The notes beneath the pieces were generated by a model. The model was not told where the DNA came from. It searched no databases and saw only the letters and a list, made by a program, of their open reading frames with translations. The translations under genes and the position numbers were made by a program. This document shows positions 1-8,263 of a stretch of 64,000 nt of DNA, one piece after another; positions within the stretch are counted from its first letter, which is position 1; each line of letters opens with the position of its first letter. Location: positions 1 through 64,000 of the forward strand of contig NZ_JABASX010000013.1 in the NCBI RefSeq assembly GCF_016107655.1, read 5' to 3'. The stretch is from Brevibacterium antiquum (lineage in GTDB: Bacteria > Actinomycetota > Actinomycetes > Actinomycetales > Brevibacteriaceae).

Positions 1-383
1 CGTCACCACACACCATCAAACATGGCGGCGTACACCGGGGGTGTCAGTTTCAATTGTGTACTTTCTGCCTTGCGGCCCGCCGTACCAGCGGATATCCACT
101 CTACAGTGTTGTTTGGTCCTTCGCAACTTGAAGTTCATCTTCAATCTGCTGGGATCAAACCTGGTCAGAGTGACCGTTGCCGTTCCTTGCGGGCTGGCAA
201 CTCGGTACACACTACACATATCTGGCGGGGTGTGCAAAACGAGTGGATTCTGCCGCATAGACCTCATGATGCTGACCCGTACGACTCACCCGCGGCGGCG
301 GGTGAGAACTTCGCAGAGACCGCTGTGCCGCAGGAGCCGAACCGGATATCTTCCGCGGTTTCGCGCGACCCTGCAGCTACCGG
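1..383. other. Stretch without a recognised gene
   Basis: No family is recognisable on either strand. One minus-strand open frame (16-267, 83 codons, beginning MRSMRQNPLV) has mixed third-position base use and no clear ribosome binding site, so it is not called as a gene, although a small accessory gene cannot be excluded. A 9-bp hairpin lies at 285-306. The rest shows no tRNA-like fold or repeat that I can see. Confidence 0.4.
285..306 (-). terminator. Possible terminator of the SRAP gene
   Basis: CTCACCCGC and GCGGGTGAG form a perfect 9-bp stem around a GGCG loop, about 80 nt past the stop of the minus-strand SRAP gene. There is no T-run, so its role as a terminator is tentative. Confidence 0.3.
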
Positions 384-1076
384 TCAGCCGACTGGAGTGA
401 TGAGTTCTGGGCCGTCGTTGCGAACGTTGCCCACGCTCTTGCCCACCTGATGTCGCGTCACGCTCGCGGGGTCGACTTGCGAGAGTGTCGTTTCCAAGAG
501 TGGAGGGACCTCGGCACTTGGCACCGCTGGATCGATCCATTCATCGACACCCCCACGGTTGAGGAAGACCGGCATCCGATGGTGAACATCACGCAGATGC
601 CCCGCCGCTTCCATCGTCAGGATCGTCGTCGACACCAACCAGGATTGATCAGGCTGCTTCCAGAACTCGAACAGGCCGGCCATGAACAGCGGGTCATCAC
701 CAGCCGCTGACATCATCCACGGCTGCTTTCCGTCCTCTGTTGTCTCCCACTCGTAATAGCCAGGAATCGGAAGAGCGCAACGACGCCTCTTGATGGACTG
801 TCTGAACATCGGTTTTTCGAGGACGGTCTCCGAACGGGCGTTGAAAGCCTTGAAGCCGATCTTCGTGTCCTTCGCCCACCCCGGGACCAGCCCCCACGAA
901 GCGGTCTCCAGTCGACGTGTCAGCTGTCCTTCATCATCGAGTCGTTCAACGACGATCGGCACGAATGATCCCGGCGGCACGTTGTATCTGGGCGTGTAGT
1001 CGTAGGAGATGACGTCAAGACGGAGCTCATCGGCGAGATCTGCCGGATCGAGAGACATATTGAGTCGACCGCACAT
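384..1076 (-). CDS. SRAP-domain DNA-protein crosslink protein (YedK/HMCES type)
   Basis: 230 aa, the usual length of the SOS response-associated peptidase (SRAP) family. These proteins bind abasic sites in single-stranded DNA and form a thiazolidine crosslink through Cys2, which shields the lesion. The sequence begins MCGR, so Cys2 becomes the N-terminal residue after Met removal. The other conserved blocks are visible: NARSE near residue 79 (basic pocket and Glu), GYYEW near residue 106, and HHRMP near residue 165 with the active-site His. It is divergent from the MarR gene with only 34 bp between the two starts, so the promoters must overlap. Family assignment is secure; involvement in an SOS regulon is not shown by the sequence. 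Confidence 0.93.
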   Translation of the reverse strand: MCGRLNMSLDPADLADELRLDVISYDYTPRYNVPPGSFVPIVVERLDDEGQLTRRLETASWGLVPGWAKDTKIGFKAFNARSETVLEKPMFRQSIKRRRCALPIPGYYEWETTEDGKQPWMMSAAGDDPLFMAGLFEFWKQPDQSWLVSTTILTMEAAGHLRDVHHRMPVFLNRGGVDEWIDPAVPSAEVPPLLETTLSQVDPASVTRHQVGKSVGNVRNDGPELITPVG

Positions 1077-1110
1077 GCGCTTATCTTCTCACTTCACTAC
1101 ACTGTCGACA

Positions 1111-1626
1111 ATGGCGGCGGAAAAGACAGCAACGAGCAGACTCGACCCGATCGAGGAGTCCAGGAAACAGTGGCTCGCCCACGGTTGGAACGATTCCACC
1201 GATGGCATGACGACTGTGATCTCTGTGATGAGAGTCCATCAGCTGTTCCTCGCCAAGGTCGATGCGGCCCTCAAACCGTTTGCGCTGACGTTCTCACGGT
1301 ATGAAGTCCTCACCCTTCTGTCCTTCACCAAGTCGGGGACACTGCCGATGTCGAAGATCTCTGCGCGTCTTCAGGTCCACGCCACATCGACGACGAATTC
1401 GGTCGATCGACTCGAGAAGGCCGGTCTCGTGAAGAGACGCAGCCACCCCGATGACCGTCGCACAACGCTCGTCGATCTCACCGAGACCGGCCGGGAACTC
1501 TCTTCACGCGCCACCGGCGCCCTCAATGACGAAGTCTTCAGCTCACCCGCGCTGGCCGGGACCGATCTCGGCGGACTCCTCCCCCATCTCGAATCGCTTC
1601 GGTCCGCGCTCGAGGACCACGCCTGA
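1111..1626 (+). CDS. MarR-family transcriptional regulator
   Basis: 171 aa winged-helix regulator. The ATG at 1111 is chosen over an in-frame ATG at 1009 because the longer form would run through the start of the divergent SRAP gene and reads as low-complexity Ser/Arg. Family marks: dimerisation helices at the N-terminus (MRVHQLFLAKVDAALKPFAL), a recognition helix region (MSKISARLQVHATSTTNSVDRLEKAGLV) and the wing with the DxR signature (RRSHPDDRRTTLVDLTETG). No strong Shine-Dalgarno sequence precedes the start, so a leaderless mRNA is possible. The gene lies just upstream of a 28-bp palindrome and a branched-chain acyl-CoA operon, so it probably represses that operon and responds to an acyl-CoA or acid; this is inference from position. 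Confidence 0.9.
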   Translation: MAAEKTATSRLDPIEESRKQWLAHGWNDSTDGMTTVISVMRVHQLFLAKVDAALKPFALTFSRYEVLTLLSFTKSGTLPMSKISARLQVHATSTTNSVDRLEKAGLVKRRSHPDDRRTTLVDLTETGRELSSRATGALNDEVFSSPALAGTDLGGLLPHLESLRSALEDHA

Positions 1627-1672
1627 GCCTGCCGCCCTTCTGCTGACCGACTCGTCGACGAACCGGCTGCTC

Positions 1673-1700
1673 GAAATTAGTTGGACGTCCAAGTAATTTC
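1673..1700. promoter_or_regulatory. 28-bp palindromic operator candidate
   Basis: A near-perfect inverted repeat with 14-bp arms centred between 1686 and 1687. The core is TTGGACGTCCAA, flanked by TAATTTC on one side and its complement GAAATTA on the other; only one symmetric pair (G at 1680, G at 1693) breaks the dyad. It lies 73 bp before the acyl-CoA dehydrogenase start and 47 bp after the MarR gene, as expected for a homodimeric regulator site. The MarR protein next door is the obvious candidate ligand, by inference. Confidence 0.7.
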
Positions 1701-1772
1701 TCCGTATCGTGGTGAACGTCATCACGTATGCGAAAAGCCTCAATCGTGAATAGCCCAAACCGTGGAGGAACC

Positions 1773-2939
1773 ATGTCCCGCAGCACAGCAGCTGCCCTGC
1801 CGTTCGGTCTCACCGAAGAACAACAGACTATCTCCGGCATGGTGCGCGAATTCGCCGATTCCGAGATCGCACCGCATGCTCTGGAGTGGGACGCCGACCA
1901 CCACTTCCCCGTCGACGTCATCAAGAGGTCGGCCGACCTGGGCATGGGCGGAATCTACGTCAGCGAAGAAGCCGGAGGCACGGGGATGGGGCGCATGGAT
2001 GCAGCCCTCATCTTCGAGGCCATGTCGACCGCCTGCCCCTCGGTCGCCGCATACATCTCCATCCACAACATGGTGGCGTGGATGATCGACAAGTACGGAG
2101 ACGCCCCGCAGAAGGAGAAGTACCTCTCGAAGCTCGTCTCGATGGAACACCTCGGCAGCTACTGCCTCACCGAGCCCAACGCCGGTTCCGATGCGGCCGC
2201 TCTGCGCACCTCGGCGAGGGAGGACGGTGATTCCTATGTCCTCAACGGCGTCAAGCAGTTCATCTCTGGTGCCGGCACCACCGAAACGTACCTGGTGATG
2301 GCACGTACCGGTCAGGATGGATCGCGAGGAATCTCCGCTTTCATTCTCGAAAAGGGCATGGAGGGTCTCTCCTTCGGCCCCAACGAACAGAAGATGGGAT
2401 GGCGAGCTCAGCCGACCCGACAGGTCATCATGGAAAACGTGCGCGTGCCGAAGGAGAACCTCCTCGGCGAACCCGGGCAGGGTTTCAAGATCGCGATGTC
2501 CGGACTCGATGGAGGCCGGCTCAACATCGGAGCATGCTCACTGGGCGGCGGGCAGTCTGCGTTGGAGAAGGCCATCGATTACATGGGCGAGCGACAGGCC
2601 TTCGGCACCGAGCTCTCAGCTTTCCAGGCTCTGCGATTCGAAGTCGCGGAGATGCAGACCAAGCTCGAGGCTGCTCGCTCACTCCTGTGGCGTGCTGCCA
2701 ACGCCTACGACGCAGGCGATCCGAACACCTCGCTGCTCTCAGCAATGGCGAAGCTGACAGCCACGGATTCAGGCTTCGACGTCGCCAATAGGGCACTCCA
2801 GTTGCACGGCGGCTATGGCTATCTGACAGAGTATGGAATTGAGAAGCTGGTGCGTGACCTGCGCGTCCACCAGATTCTGGAAGGCACCAACGAAATCATG
2901 CGCGTGATCATTTCGCGCAAGAGCACAGGAGTGGGCTGA
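1773..2939 (+). CDS. Acyl-CoA dehydrogenase, probably isobutyryl-CoA dehydrogenase
   Basis: 388 aa FAD enzyme that oxidises an acyl-CoA to the 2,3-enoyl-CoA. The ATG at 1773 is preceded by GGAGG with ideal spacing (a longer frame opens at 1728 without one). Family marks: LTEPNAGSDAA (flavin and substrate loop), the GISAFILEKG and KMGWRAQPTRQV segments, and the C-terminal QLHGGYGYLTEYG...QILEGTNEIMR block, whose Glu in EGTNE is the catalytic base position of the short/medium-chain and isobutyryl-CoA dehydrogenases. It is followed 1 nt later by a 3-hydroxyisobutyryl-CoA hydrolase gene and then an enoyl-CoA hydratase gene, which is why isobutyryl-CoA (valine pathway) is the preferred substrate; a 2-methylbutyryl- or general short-chain role is possible. 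Confidence 0.9.
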   Translation: MSRSTAAALPFGLTEEQQTISGMVREFADSEIAPHALEWDADHHFPVDVIKRSADLGMGGIYVSEEAGGTGMGRMDAALIFEAMSTACPSVAAYISIHNMVAWMIDKYGDAPQKEKYLSKLVSMEHLGSYCLTEPNAGSDAAALRTSAREDGDSYVLNGVKQFISGAGTTETYLVMARTGQDGSRGISAFILEKGMEGLSFGPNEQKMGWRAQPTRQVIMENVRVPKENLLGEPGQGFKIAMSGLDGGRLNIGACSLGGGQSALEKAIDYMGERQAFGTELSAFQALRFEVAEMQTKLEAARSLLWRAANAYDAGDPNTSLLSAMAKLTATDSGFDVANRALQLHGGYGYLTEYGIEKLVRDLRVHQILEGTNEIMRVIISRKSTGVG

Positions 2940-2940
2940 T

Positions 2941-3999
2941 ATGACAACAGAGACCGCGGCACCGCCGACGGAAGCATCGGTGATCACCTCGATCACCAAC
3001 GGAGTGGGCCGCATCGAGCTCAACAGGCCGAAACTGATCAACGCACTGAGCCAGGAAATGGTGGGTGCCATCGATGACGCCCTGAAGAGCTGGCGCGATG
3101 ACGACACGATCAAGACCGTCCTTGTCACCGGACGCGGCGAACGCGGGCTGTGCGCCGGAGGCGACATCAAGGCCGTCTACAACGACATCGTGGCCGGCAC
3201 CGATGAGAACGCCCGGTTCTGGAATCGCGAATACAAGATGAACCATGAGATCTCCGAATTCCCCAAGCCCTATGTCGTCATCATGAATGGCATCACAATG
3301 GGTGGCGGCGTCGGAATCTCCGGCCACGGCTCACACCGCATCGTCACCGATTCCACGAAGATCGGGATGCCGGAGACCGGGATCGGCCTGTTCCCCGACG
3401 TCGGCGGCACACATCTGCTGGCCAATGCGCCAGGCGAACTCGGCACCCATCTGGCGCTGACCGGATTGCCGGTCGGAGCAGGAGCCGCGCTGGCCATGGG
3501 GCTGGCCGACTACTACGTTCCCGACGCAGATGTGCCAGGACTCATCGCCGACCTCGAAGCAGGCGGCGACGTGGAAACGGTGATCAACCGCTACGCTGCC
3601 GATGCGCCGGAGAACGAACTCGCCGAGGCCGCAAACTGGATCGACGAATGCTATACCGGGGACCGGGCAGAGGACATCGTCGCAGCGCTGGCCGCGCATG
3701 CGAATCCTGATGCCAATGCCGCGGCGAAACTGATCGGGACAAAGGCGCCCACCTCGGTGAAGGTCACCCTGGCCGCCGTCCGCAAGGCCGGAGGCATGTC
3801 CCTGGCCGAGGTCCTCGAACAGGACTACCGCGCCGCCGTCGCGCTGACGCGCCGCCCCGACCTCAAGGAGGGCATCCGGGCGCAGGTCATCGACAAGGAC
3901 CGCAACCCGCAGTGGTCCCCGTCTACGTTCGATGAGGTCAACGACGAAACAGTCCACGACATCCTCACCACCGATCACGAAGAGAAGGTGTTCGCATGA
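2941..3999 (+). CDS. 3-hydroxyisobutyryl-CoA hydrolase
   Basis: 352 aa member of the crotonase superfamily. Its length is that of the hydrolase branch (about 350 aa) and not of the hydratases (about 260 aa). It cleaves (S)-3-hydroxyisobutyryl-CoA to free 3-hydroxyisobutyrate, the CoA-releasing step of valine breakdown. Visible marks: [11 protein letters not shown] (oxyanion hole), [11 protein letters not shown], and [18 protein letters not shown] with the catalytic Glu and Asp typical of HIBCH. The start lies 1 nt after the dehydrogenase stop and the end overlaps the next gene by 4 bp (ATGA), so the three genes are one translationally coupled unit. Its distal extension (residues about 260-352, [18 protein letters not shown] and on) is also HIBCH-like. 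Confidence 0.9.
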   Translation: MTTETAAPPTEASVITSITNGVGRIELNRPKLINALSQEMVGAIDDALKSWRDDDTIKTVLVTGRGERGLCAGGDIKAVYNDIVAGTDENARFWNREYKMNHEISEFPKPYVVIMNGITMGGGVGISGHGSHRIVTDSTKIGMPETGIGLFPDVGGTHLLANAPGELGTHLALTGLPVGAGAALAMGLADYYVPDADVPGLIADLEAGGDVETVINRYAADAPENELAEAANWIDECYTGDRAEDIVAALAAHANPDANAAAKLIGTKAPTSVKVTLAAVRKAGGMSLAEVLEQDYRAAVALTRRPDLKEGIRAQVIDKDRNPQWSPSTFDEVNDETVHDILTTDHEEKVFA

Positions 4000-4772
4000 G
4001 CGACTACGAAACCATCCTCACGTCCGTCGACGCGGGCGTCGCCACCATCACGATCAACCGCCCGAAGGCTCTCAACGCGCTGAACATGCAGGTGCTCACC
4101 GACATCACAGACGCGGCCACCGCATTCGATGCCGACGATGAGGTCAAGGCGATCATCATCACCGGCAGCGGTAAGGCCTTCGCTGCGGGCGCCGACATCA
4201 AGGAGATGTCCGACCTCGACTTCGCCACCGCATTCAAGGCCGACTGGTTCGCCGGTTGGACCCGTCTGACTGACGTGCGCAAACCGGTCATCACCGCAGT
4301 CAACGGCTTCGCCCTCGGCGGCGGCTGCGAGCTGGCGATGATGGGCGACATCCTCATCGCGTCGACGAAGGCGAAGTTCGGTCAGCCCGAGATCAACCTC
4401 GGCGTCCTCCCCGGCATGGGCGGATCCCAGCGTCTGACTCGCGCGATCGGCAAGGCCAAGTCCATGGACATGTGCCTGACCGGACGAATGATGGACGCTG
4501 AGGAGGCCGAGCGTTCGGGCCTCGTCGCACGTATCGTCGAACCCGAGGAACTGCTTTCAACTGCCAACGAGATTGCCCAGACGATCGCGTCCAAGTCCCG
4601 CATCGCCTCGGCGATGGTGAAGGAAGCGGTCAACACCGCATTCGAAACGACACTTGAGCAGGGACTGCGTTACGAACGTCGCCTCTTCCACTCCACTCTG
4701 GCCACGAACGACCAGTCCGAGGGAATGGCCGCATTCGTCGAGAAGCGAGACGCGAACTTCACGGATTCCTGA
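3996..4772 (+). CDS. Enoyl-CoA hydratase
   Basis: 258 aa crotonase-fold hydratase that adds water to a 2-enoyl-CoA, here probably methacrylyl-CoA between the two flanking steps. Marks: [15 protein letters not shown] (oxyanion-hole loop), [13 protein letters not shown] and [19 protein letters not shown], containing the two glutamates that activate water in true hydratases. The gene starts inside the stop of the hydrolase gene (ATGA overlap). It is the last gene of the operon; a 17-bp hairpin follows at 4809. Family certain, exact substrate inferred from neighbours. Confidence 0.92.
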   Translation: MSDYETILTSVDAGVATITINRPKALNALNMQVLTDITDAATAFDADDEVKAIIITGSGKAFAAGADIKEMSDLDFATAFKADWFAGWTRLTDVRKPVITAVNGFALGGGCELAMMGDILIASTKAKFGQPEINLGVLPGMGGSQRLTRAIGKAKSMDMCLTGRMMDAEEAERSGLVARIVEPEELLSTANEIAQTIASKSRIASAMVKEAVNTAFETTLEQGLRYERRLFHSTLATNDQSEGMAAFVEKRDANFTDS

Positions 4773-4808
4773 TCCACCGCACGACGCAGCAGACCACACG
4801 TGCCTGCA

Positions 4809-4847
4809 CCGATGGCGCAGACGAGGCAAACTCGTCTGCGCCATCGG
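4809..4847 (+). terminator. Terminator of the valine operon
   Basis: A perfect 17-bp stem (CCGATGGCGCAGACGAG and its complement) closes on the loop GCAAA, 36 nt after the hydratase stop. There is no T-run after it, as is common in Actinobacteria. Confidence 0.75.
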
Positions 4848-4871
4848 CGTCTCGGCCCTCATGATCACTTT

Positions 4872-4888
4872 TAACAATCGTTCAGTTA
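4872..4888 (+). promoter_or_regulatory. AT-rich promoter/operator candidate before the nitronate monooxygenase gene
   Basis: The only AT-rich patch between the terminator and the next gene. TAAC at 4872 and GTTA at 4885 face each other around AATCGTTCA, a weak dyad, and TTAGAGT at 4885-4891 could serve as a -10 element. Imperfect, so assigned with low confidence. Confidence 0.3.
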
Positions 4889-4922
4889 GAGTGGAAATGT
4901 TCATCCACCCAAAGGAGGCACA

Positions 4923-5912
4923 ATGAATTCTTTCGCCAATATTCTCTCCCAGCTGCGGCTTCCAGTGCTCGGCTCCCCCATGTTCATCGCGTCGGGGCCC
5001 GACCTGGTCAAGGCCCAGTGCCAAGCCGGCATCATCGGTTCCTTCCCCACCCTCAATGCCCGTCCGGCCTCGATGCTCACCGACTGGCTGGACGAGATCC
5101 GTGAAACCAACGCCGCGTTCACCGCAGCGAACCCCGATCGTCCGGCGGCACCGTTCGCAGTGAACCTCATCGTTCACCGCTCGAACAACCGTTTGGAGGC
5201 CGACCTCGCCGAGGTGGTTCGCCACCAGGTGCCCATCGTGATCACCTCGTTGGGTGCACGTGAAGAGGTCACTGAGGCCGTGCACTCCTACGGCGGCATC
5301 GTCCTCCACGACGTCATCAACAACAAGTTCGCGCACAAAGCCGTGGAGAAGGGCGCCGACGGCGTCATCGCCGTGGCCGCCGGAGCCGGTGGACATGCCG
5401 GTGCGCTCTCACCCTTCGCACTGGTCCAGGAGATCCGGTCCTGGTTCGACGGTCCGCTGCTGCTCTCGGGTGCAATTGCACACGGCCGCTCAATCCTCGC
5501 AGCCCTGGCCGCCGGGGCAGATTGTGCCTATGTGGGCTCGGCTTTCCTATCGACGACGGAGGCCAACGTCGCCGAAGACTACAGGCAGATGATCGTCGAC
5601 TCCGCTGCCGAGGACGTCGTGTACTCCAGCTATTTCACCGGAGTCAAGGGCAACTACCTGCGCGGTTCGATCACTGCATCGGGCCTCGACCCCGACAACC
5701 TTCCCGAAGCCGACCCGACGAAGATGGACTTCGGCGAGAAGGACGGCTCGGACTCGAAGGCGTGGAAGGATATCTGGGGCTCCGGTCAGGGCATCGGAGT
5801 CCTCGGCGCCAAGCGCACCAGCGCAGAACTCGTCGACAGCCTGGCCGCACAGTTCGAGGCCGCGAAGACGGAGCTCGACGCTCGCCTGAACACAGCTGTT
5901 CGTGTCGGCTGA
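4923..5912 (+). CDS. Nitronate monooxygenase (2-nitropropane dioxygenase family)
   Basis: 329 aa FMN-binding TIM barrel that oxidises alkyl nitronates such as propionate-3-nitronate to the carbonyl compound and nitrite or nitrate. Marks: PMFIASGPDLVKAQCQAGIIG near the start, GADGVIAVAAGAGGHAG (FMN phosphate and substrate loop containing the family GGH), and LLLSGAIAHGRSILAALAAGADCAYVGSAF at the FMN phosphate site. The start is fixed by AAAGGAGG seven bases ahead of the ATG. It stands alone between two hairpins and converges with the App1 gene. Related enoyl-ACP reductase (FabK-like) and PfaD-like proteins share the fold, so the substrate is not certain. Confidence 0.85.
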   Translation: MNSFANILSQLRLPVLGSPMFIASGPDLVKAQCQAGIIGSFPTLNARPASMLTDWLDEIRETNAAFTAANPDRPAAPFAVNLIVHRSNNRLEADLAEVVRHQVPIVITSLGAREEVTEAVHSYGGIVLHDVINNKFAHKAVEKGADGVIAVAAGAGGHAGALSPFALVQEIRSWFDGPLLLSGAIAHGRSILAALAAGADCAYVGSAFLSTTEANVAEDYRQMIVDSAAEDVVYSSYFTGVKGNYLRGSITASGLDPDNLPEADPTKMDFGEKDGSDSKAWKDIWGSGQGIGVLGAKRTSAELVDSLAAQFEAAKTELDARLNTAVRVG

Positions 5913-5926
5913 GCCGAGCTGAACTC

Positions 5927-6976
5927 TCAGATCGTGGAGATGATGCCCCGTTCGGTCAGGCGCGAGGACAGACCTGCACCGTCCGGGGCATAGATCCACG
6001 GCACGCCCTGCCCGCGACCGTGGCCCTTCGAACGACCGCCTGCCCAGACCGCTTCACCGACGGTGAGCTGGCGGATCGCAACCGCGGCGACGTTGTCGGG
6101 ATGGTTCTCCACGAACTCTCCGTAGACCTCCTCGTCCTTCTGACCGTCATCGCCGATGAGCAGCCATTTCATCCACGGGAACTCACGCGACAGGCGCTCC
6201 AGAGAGTTGCGTTTGTGCTCCTTGCCCGAACGGAAGACCCGAGTTGTCGTCGGACCCCAATCTGTGAGCAGCAGTGGCCCCATCGGGTAGAGGTTGCGGG
6301 AGAGGAACCGTTTGATCGTCAGGGCCGAGTTCCATGCTCCCGTTGACAGATAGACCATCGGCGAGTTGGGGCGCATATAGGTGATCCGGTCGTAGAGAAC
6401 AGCCATTCCCGCCACCGGCGACCTGGCATGCTCGCTGAGGACGAAGGTGTTCCACGCGGCCAGAAACGGTCGCGGCAGTGAGGTGACCATGACCGTGTCG
6501 TCGATATCGGAGATGATGCCGAATGTCGAGTCCTCGCCGATGATCCGCACAGCCGCAGAATCGACGAGCGACCCATCGGTCCACAGTTCGATCTCCGTCT
6601 CACCGGGCTGAAAGTCACCGGGAATGACCGTGTCGATGATGCCGCCCCGGTCAGCGGTGACCATATGCTCTTCGTCATTGACGCGCACCCATGCCGTGTC
6701 GTTGGGCAGAGGCACACTGACAAAGGACTTCCACCCTCGAATGCTCGACTGCAGATCCGCTGCAGGCTGCCCGGTCGGGGTCAGGACCAAGCGGCCGAGC
6801 ACTCTCACCCACCCTGTGCCGCCATAGGTGTCATAGGCGATGACCGTGCGTTGATAGGTGTGGTCGGTGGCGCGGTTCTGCAGCCAGCCGTTGAAACGGT
6901 CTTCCATCCGTGCCGCGGTGTGCAGCATGTCCGGGGTGAGGTTCAGCGGTCCCTCTTCGGGTTTCTTCTTCGCCAC
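5927..6976 (-). CDS. App1-type phosphatidate phosphatase domain protein (DUF2183)
   Basis: 349 aa from the GTG at 6976, chosen because GAAGGAAG lies six bases before it; an in-frame ATG at 7051 would overlap the end of trpS by 23 bp and adds a Ser/Thr-rich, Cys-containing tail of no known kind. The central part holds SDIDDTVMVTSL, the DxDxT nucleophile motif of HAD-like phosphatases in the conserved form of App1 (DUF2183), followed by VYLSTGAWNS and WGPTTTRVFRSGKEHKRNSLERL, and LLIGDDGQKDEEVYGEF with the acidic metal site. The yeast homologue dephosphorylates phosphatidic acid; the bacterial substrate is unknown. There is no signal peptide, so it is probably cytosolic or peripheral. Confidence 0.85.
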   Translation of the reverse strand: MAKKKPEEGPLNLTPDMLHTAARMEDRFNGWLQNRATDHTYQRTVIAYDTYGGTGWVRVLGRLVLTPTGQPAADLQSSIRGWKSFVSVPLPNDTAWVRVNDEEHMVTADRGGIIDTVIPGDFQPGETEIELWTDGSLVDSAAVRIIGEDSTFGIISDIDDTVMVTSLPRPFLAAWNTFVLSEHARSPVAGMAVLYDRITYMRPNSPMVYLSTGAWNSALTIKRFLSRNLYPMGPLLLTDWGPTTTRVFRSGKEHKRNSLERLSREFPWMKWLLIGDDGQKDEEVYGEFVENHPDNVAAVAIRQLTVGEAVWAGGRSKGHGRGQGVPWIYAPDGAGLSSRLTERGIISTI

Positions 6977-7028
6977 GGTTCTTCCTTCACACTCATCGCA
7001 CGTCAGGTCGGATCGGGTTGCAGTCGGC

Positions 7029-8027
7029 TCAGACGAAGCCGACCTTGTCATAGACCTCTCGCAGGGTCACCTCGGCGATCTCATTGGCCTTCGCCGCACC
7101 CGAATCGAGGATGGCCTGGAGCTGGGCACGGTCCTGCAGGAGCTCATTGGTGCGCTCTCGCACAGGGGTGAGGGCTTCGACGGCGATCTCTGCCAGGTCG
7201 ACCTTGAGGTGACCGTACATCTTGCCCTCGTACTCTGCGACGATGTCATCGACCGACCGCGAGGTCAGGGAGGAGTAGATCGTGAGCAGGTTCGAGACTC
7301 CGGGCTTGGACTCCGGTTCATAGGCGATCTCCTTGCCATCGTCGGTGACGGCGGACTTGATCTTCTTCGTCAGTGACTTCGCGTCGTCGAGGAGGTCGAT
7401 GCGGCCCAGCGGGCTGGGCAGGGACTTCGACATCTTCGACGAGGGGTTCTGCAGGTCGTAGATCTTCGCGGTGGACTTGAGGATCTGCGCCTCAGGAACG
7501 ACGAAGGTCTCTCCGAACCGATAGTTGAAGCGTTCGGCCAAGTTTCTGGTCAGCTCGAGATGCTGGCGCTGATCCTCGCCGACGGGCACCATCTGCGGGT
7601 TGTAGAGGAGGATGTCGGCGGCCATCAGCGCTGGGTAGGTGAGCAGACCCAGGGACACATGGTCCTGCTTGGCCGACTTGTCCTTGAACTGCGTCATCCG
7701 GCTGGCCTCGCCCATCGACGTGGTGCATTCGAGGACCCATGACAGCTGCGGGTGTGCCGGAACCTGCGACTGGACGAAGATCGTCGACTTCTCCGGATCG
7801 ATACCCGCCGCAATGAACTGCGCAGCAGTGCGCAGGGTGCGCTCACGCAGGTCGCTGGGGTCCTGTTCGACGGTGATCGCGTGCATGTTCGCGATGAAGT
7901 AGAAGGCATCGTGTGACTCCTGATGCACCACGAACTGTTGCAGAGCTCCGATGTAGTTACCCAGGTGCAGTGAATCAGAGGTGGCCTGGATACCGGAAAC
8001 GGTCCGTGGCAGAGAAGAAGTCATCAT
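7029..8027 (-). CDS. trpS: Tryptophanyl-tRNA synthetase
   Basis: 332 aa class Ic synthetase charging tRNA-Trp. The ATG-ATG pair at 8027-8022 is chosen because the frame upstream to 8069 is not conserved-looking and real family members begin a few residues before the signature VSGIQATSDSLHLGNYIGAL, which holds the HIGH-equivalent HLGN. The second signature SSKMSKSLPSP (KMSKS) is intact. No good Shine-Dalgarno sequence is visible, so translation may start on a nearly leaderless message. The App1 gene follows 52 bp later on the same strand and may be co-transcribed. Confidence 0.95.
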   Translation of the reverse strand: MMTSSLPRTVSGIQATSDSLHLGNYIGALQQFVVHQESHDAFYFIANMHAITVEQDPSDLRERTLRTAAQFIAAGIDPEKSTIFVQSQVPAHPQLSWVLECTTSMGEASRMTQFKDKSAKQDHVSLGLLTYPALMAADILLYNPQMVPVGEDQRQHLELTRNLAERFNYRFGETFVVPEAQILKSTAKIYDLQNPSSKMSKSLPSPLGRIDLLDDAKSLTKKIKSAVTDDGKEIAYEPESKPGVSNLLTIYSSLTSRSVDDIVAEYEGKMYGHLKVDLAEIAVEALTPVRERTNELLQDRAQLQAILDSGAAKANEIAEVTLREVYDKVGFV

Positions 8028-8126
8028 AGGACCATAATGCCACTTCAACCCCGCGTCATCGCAGACCACCCCGTGTGAGCCGAGGACTCAGGAGACCTCA
8101 GCCACCTCCGCACCCCCGGCAAACGG

Positions 8127-8176
8127 TATAGTGACGATGCAGATCACATGATTCATCGAGGTATCTCACATGGTTC
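8127..8176 (+). promoter_or_regulatory. cstA promoter element and paired direct repeats
   Basis: TATAGT at 8127-8132 is a good -10 element. Downstream are two copies of TCACATGRTTC (8144-8154 and 8166-8176), one mismatch apart and 22 bp start to start, hence on the same face of the helix. Such spaced direct repeats are the kind of site used by LytTR-type response regulators, which control CstA-type transporters in enterobacteria; that link is inference. Confidence 0.45.
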
Positions 8177-8263
8177 GGTCAACAGTCTTGTTCGGCCGGT
8201 GACCGGTGGTCATGGGCTATGAAGATTCGGTGCGAAGTCATCGAGCTCAACGAGGAGGAAATC

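Noticed and set aside
16..450. Open frames on both strands at the left edge (83, 142 and 119 codons)
   Set aside because: They overlap one another, lack ribosome binding sites and show no family resemblance; only the 83-codon minus frame remains a weak possibility.
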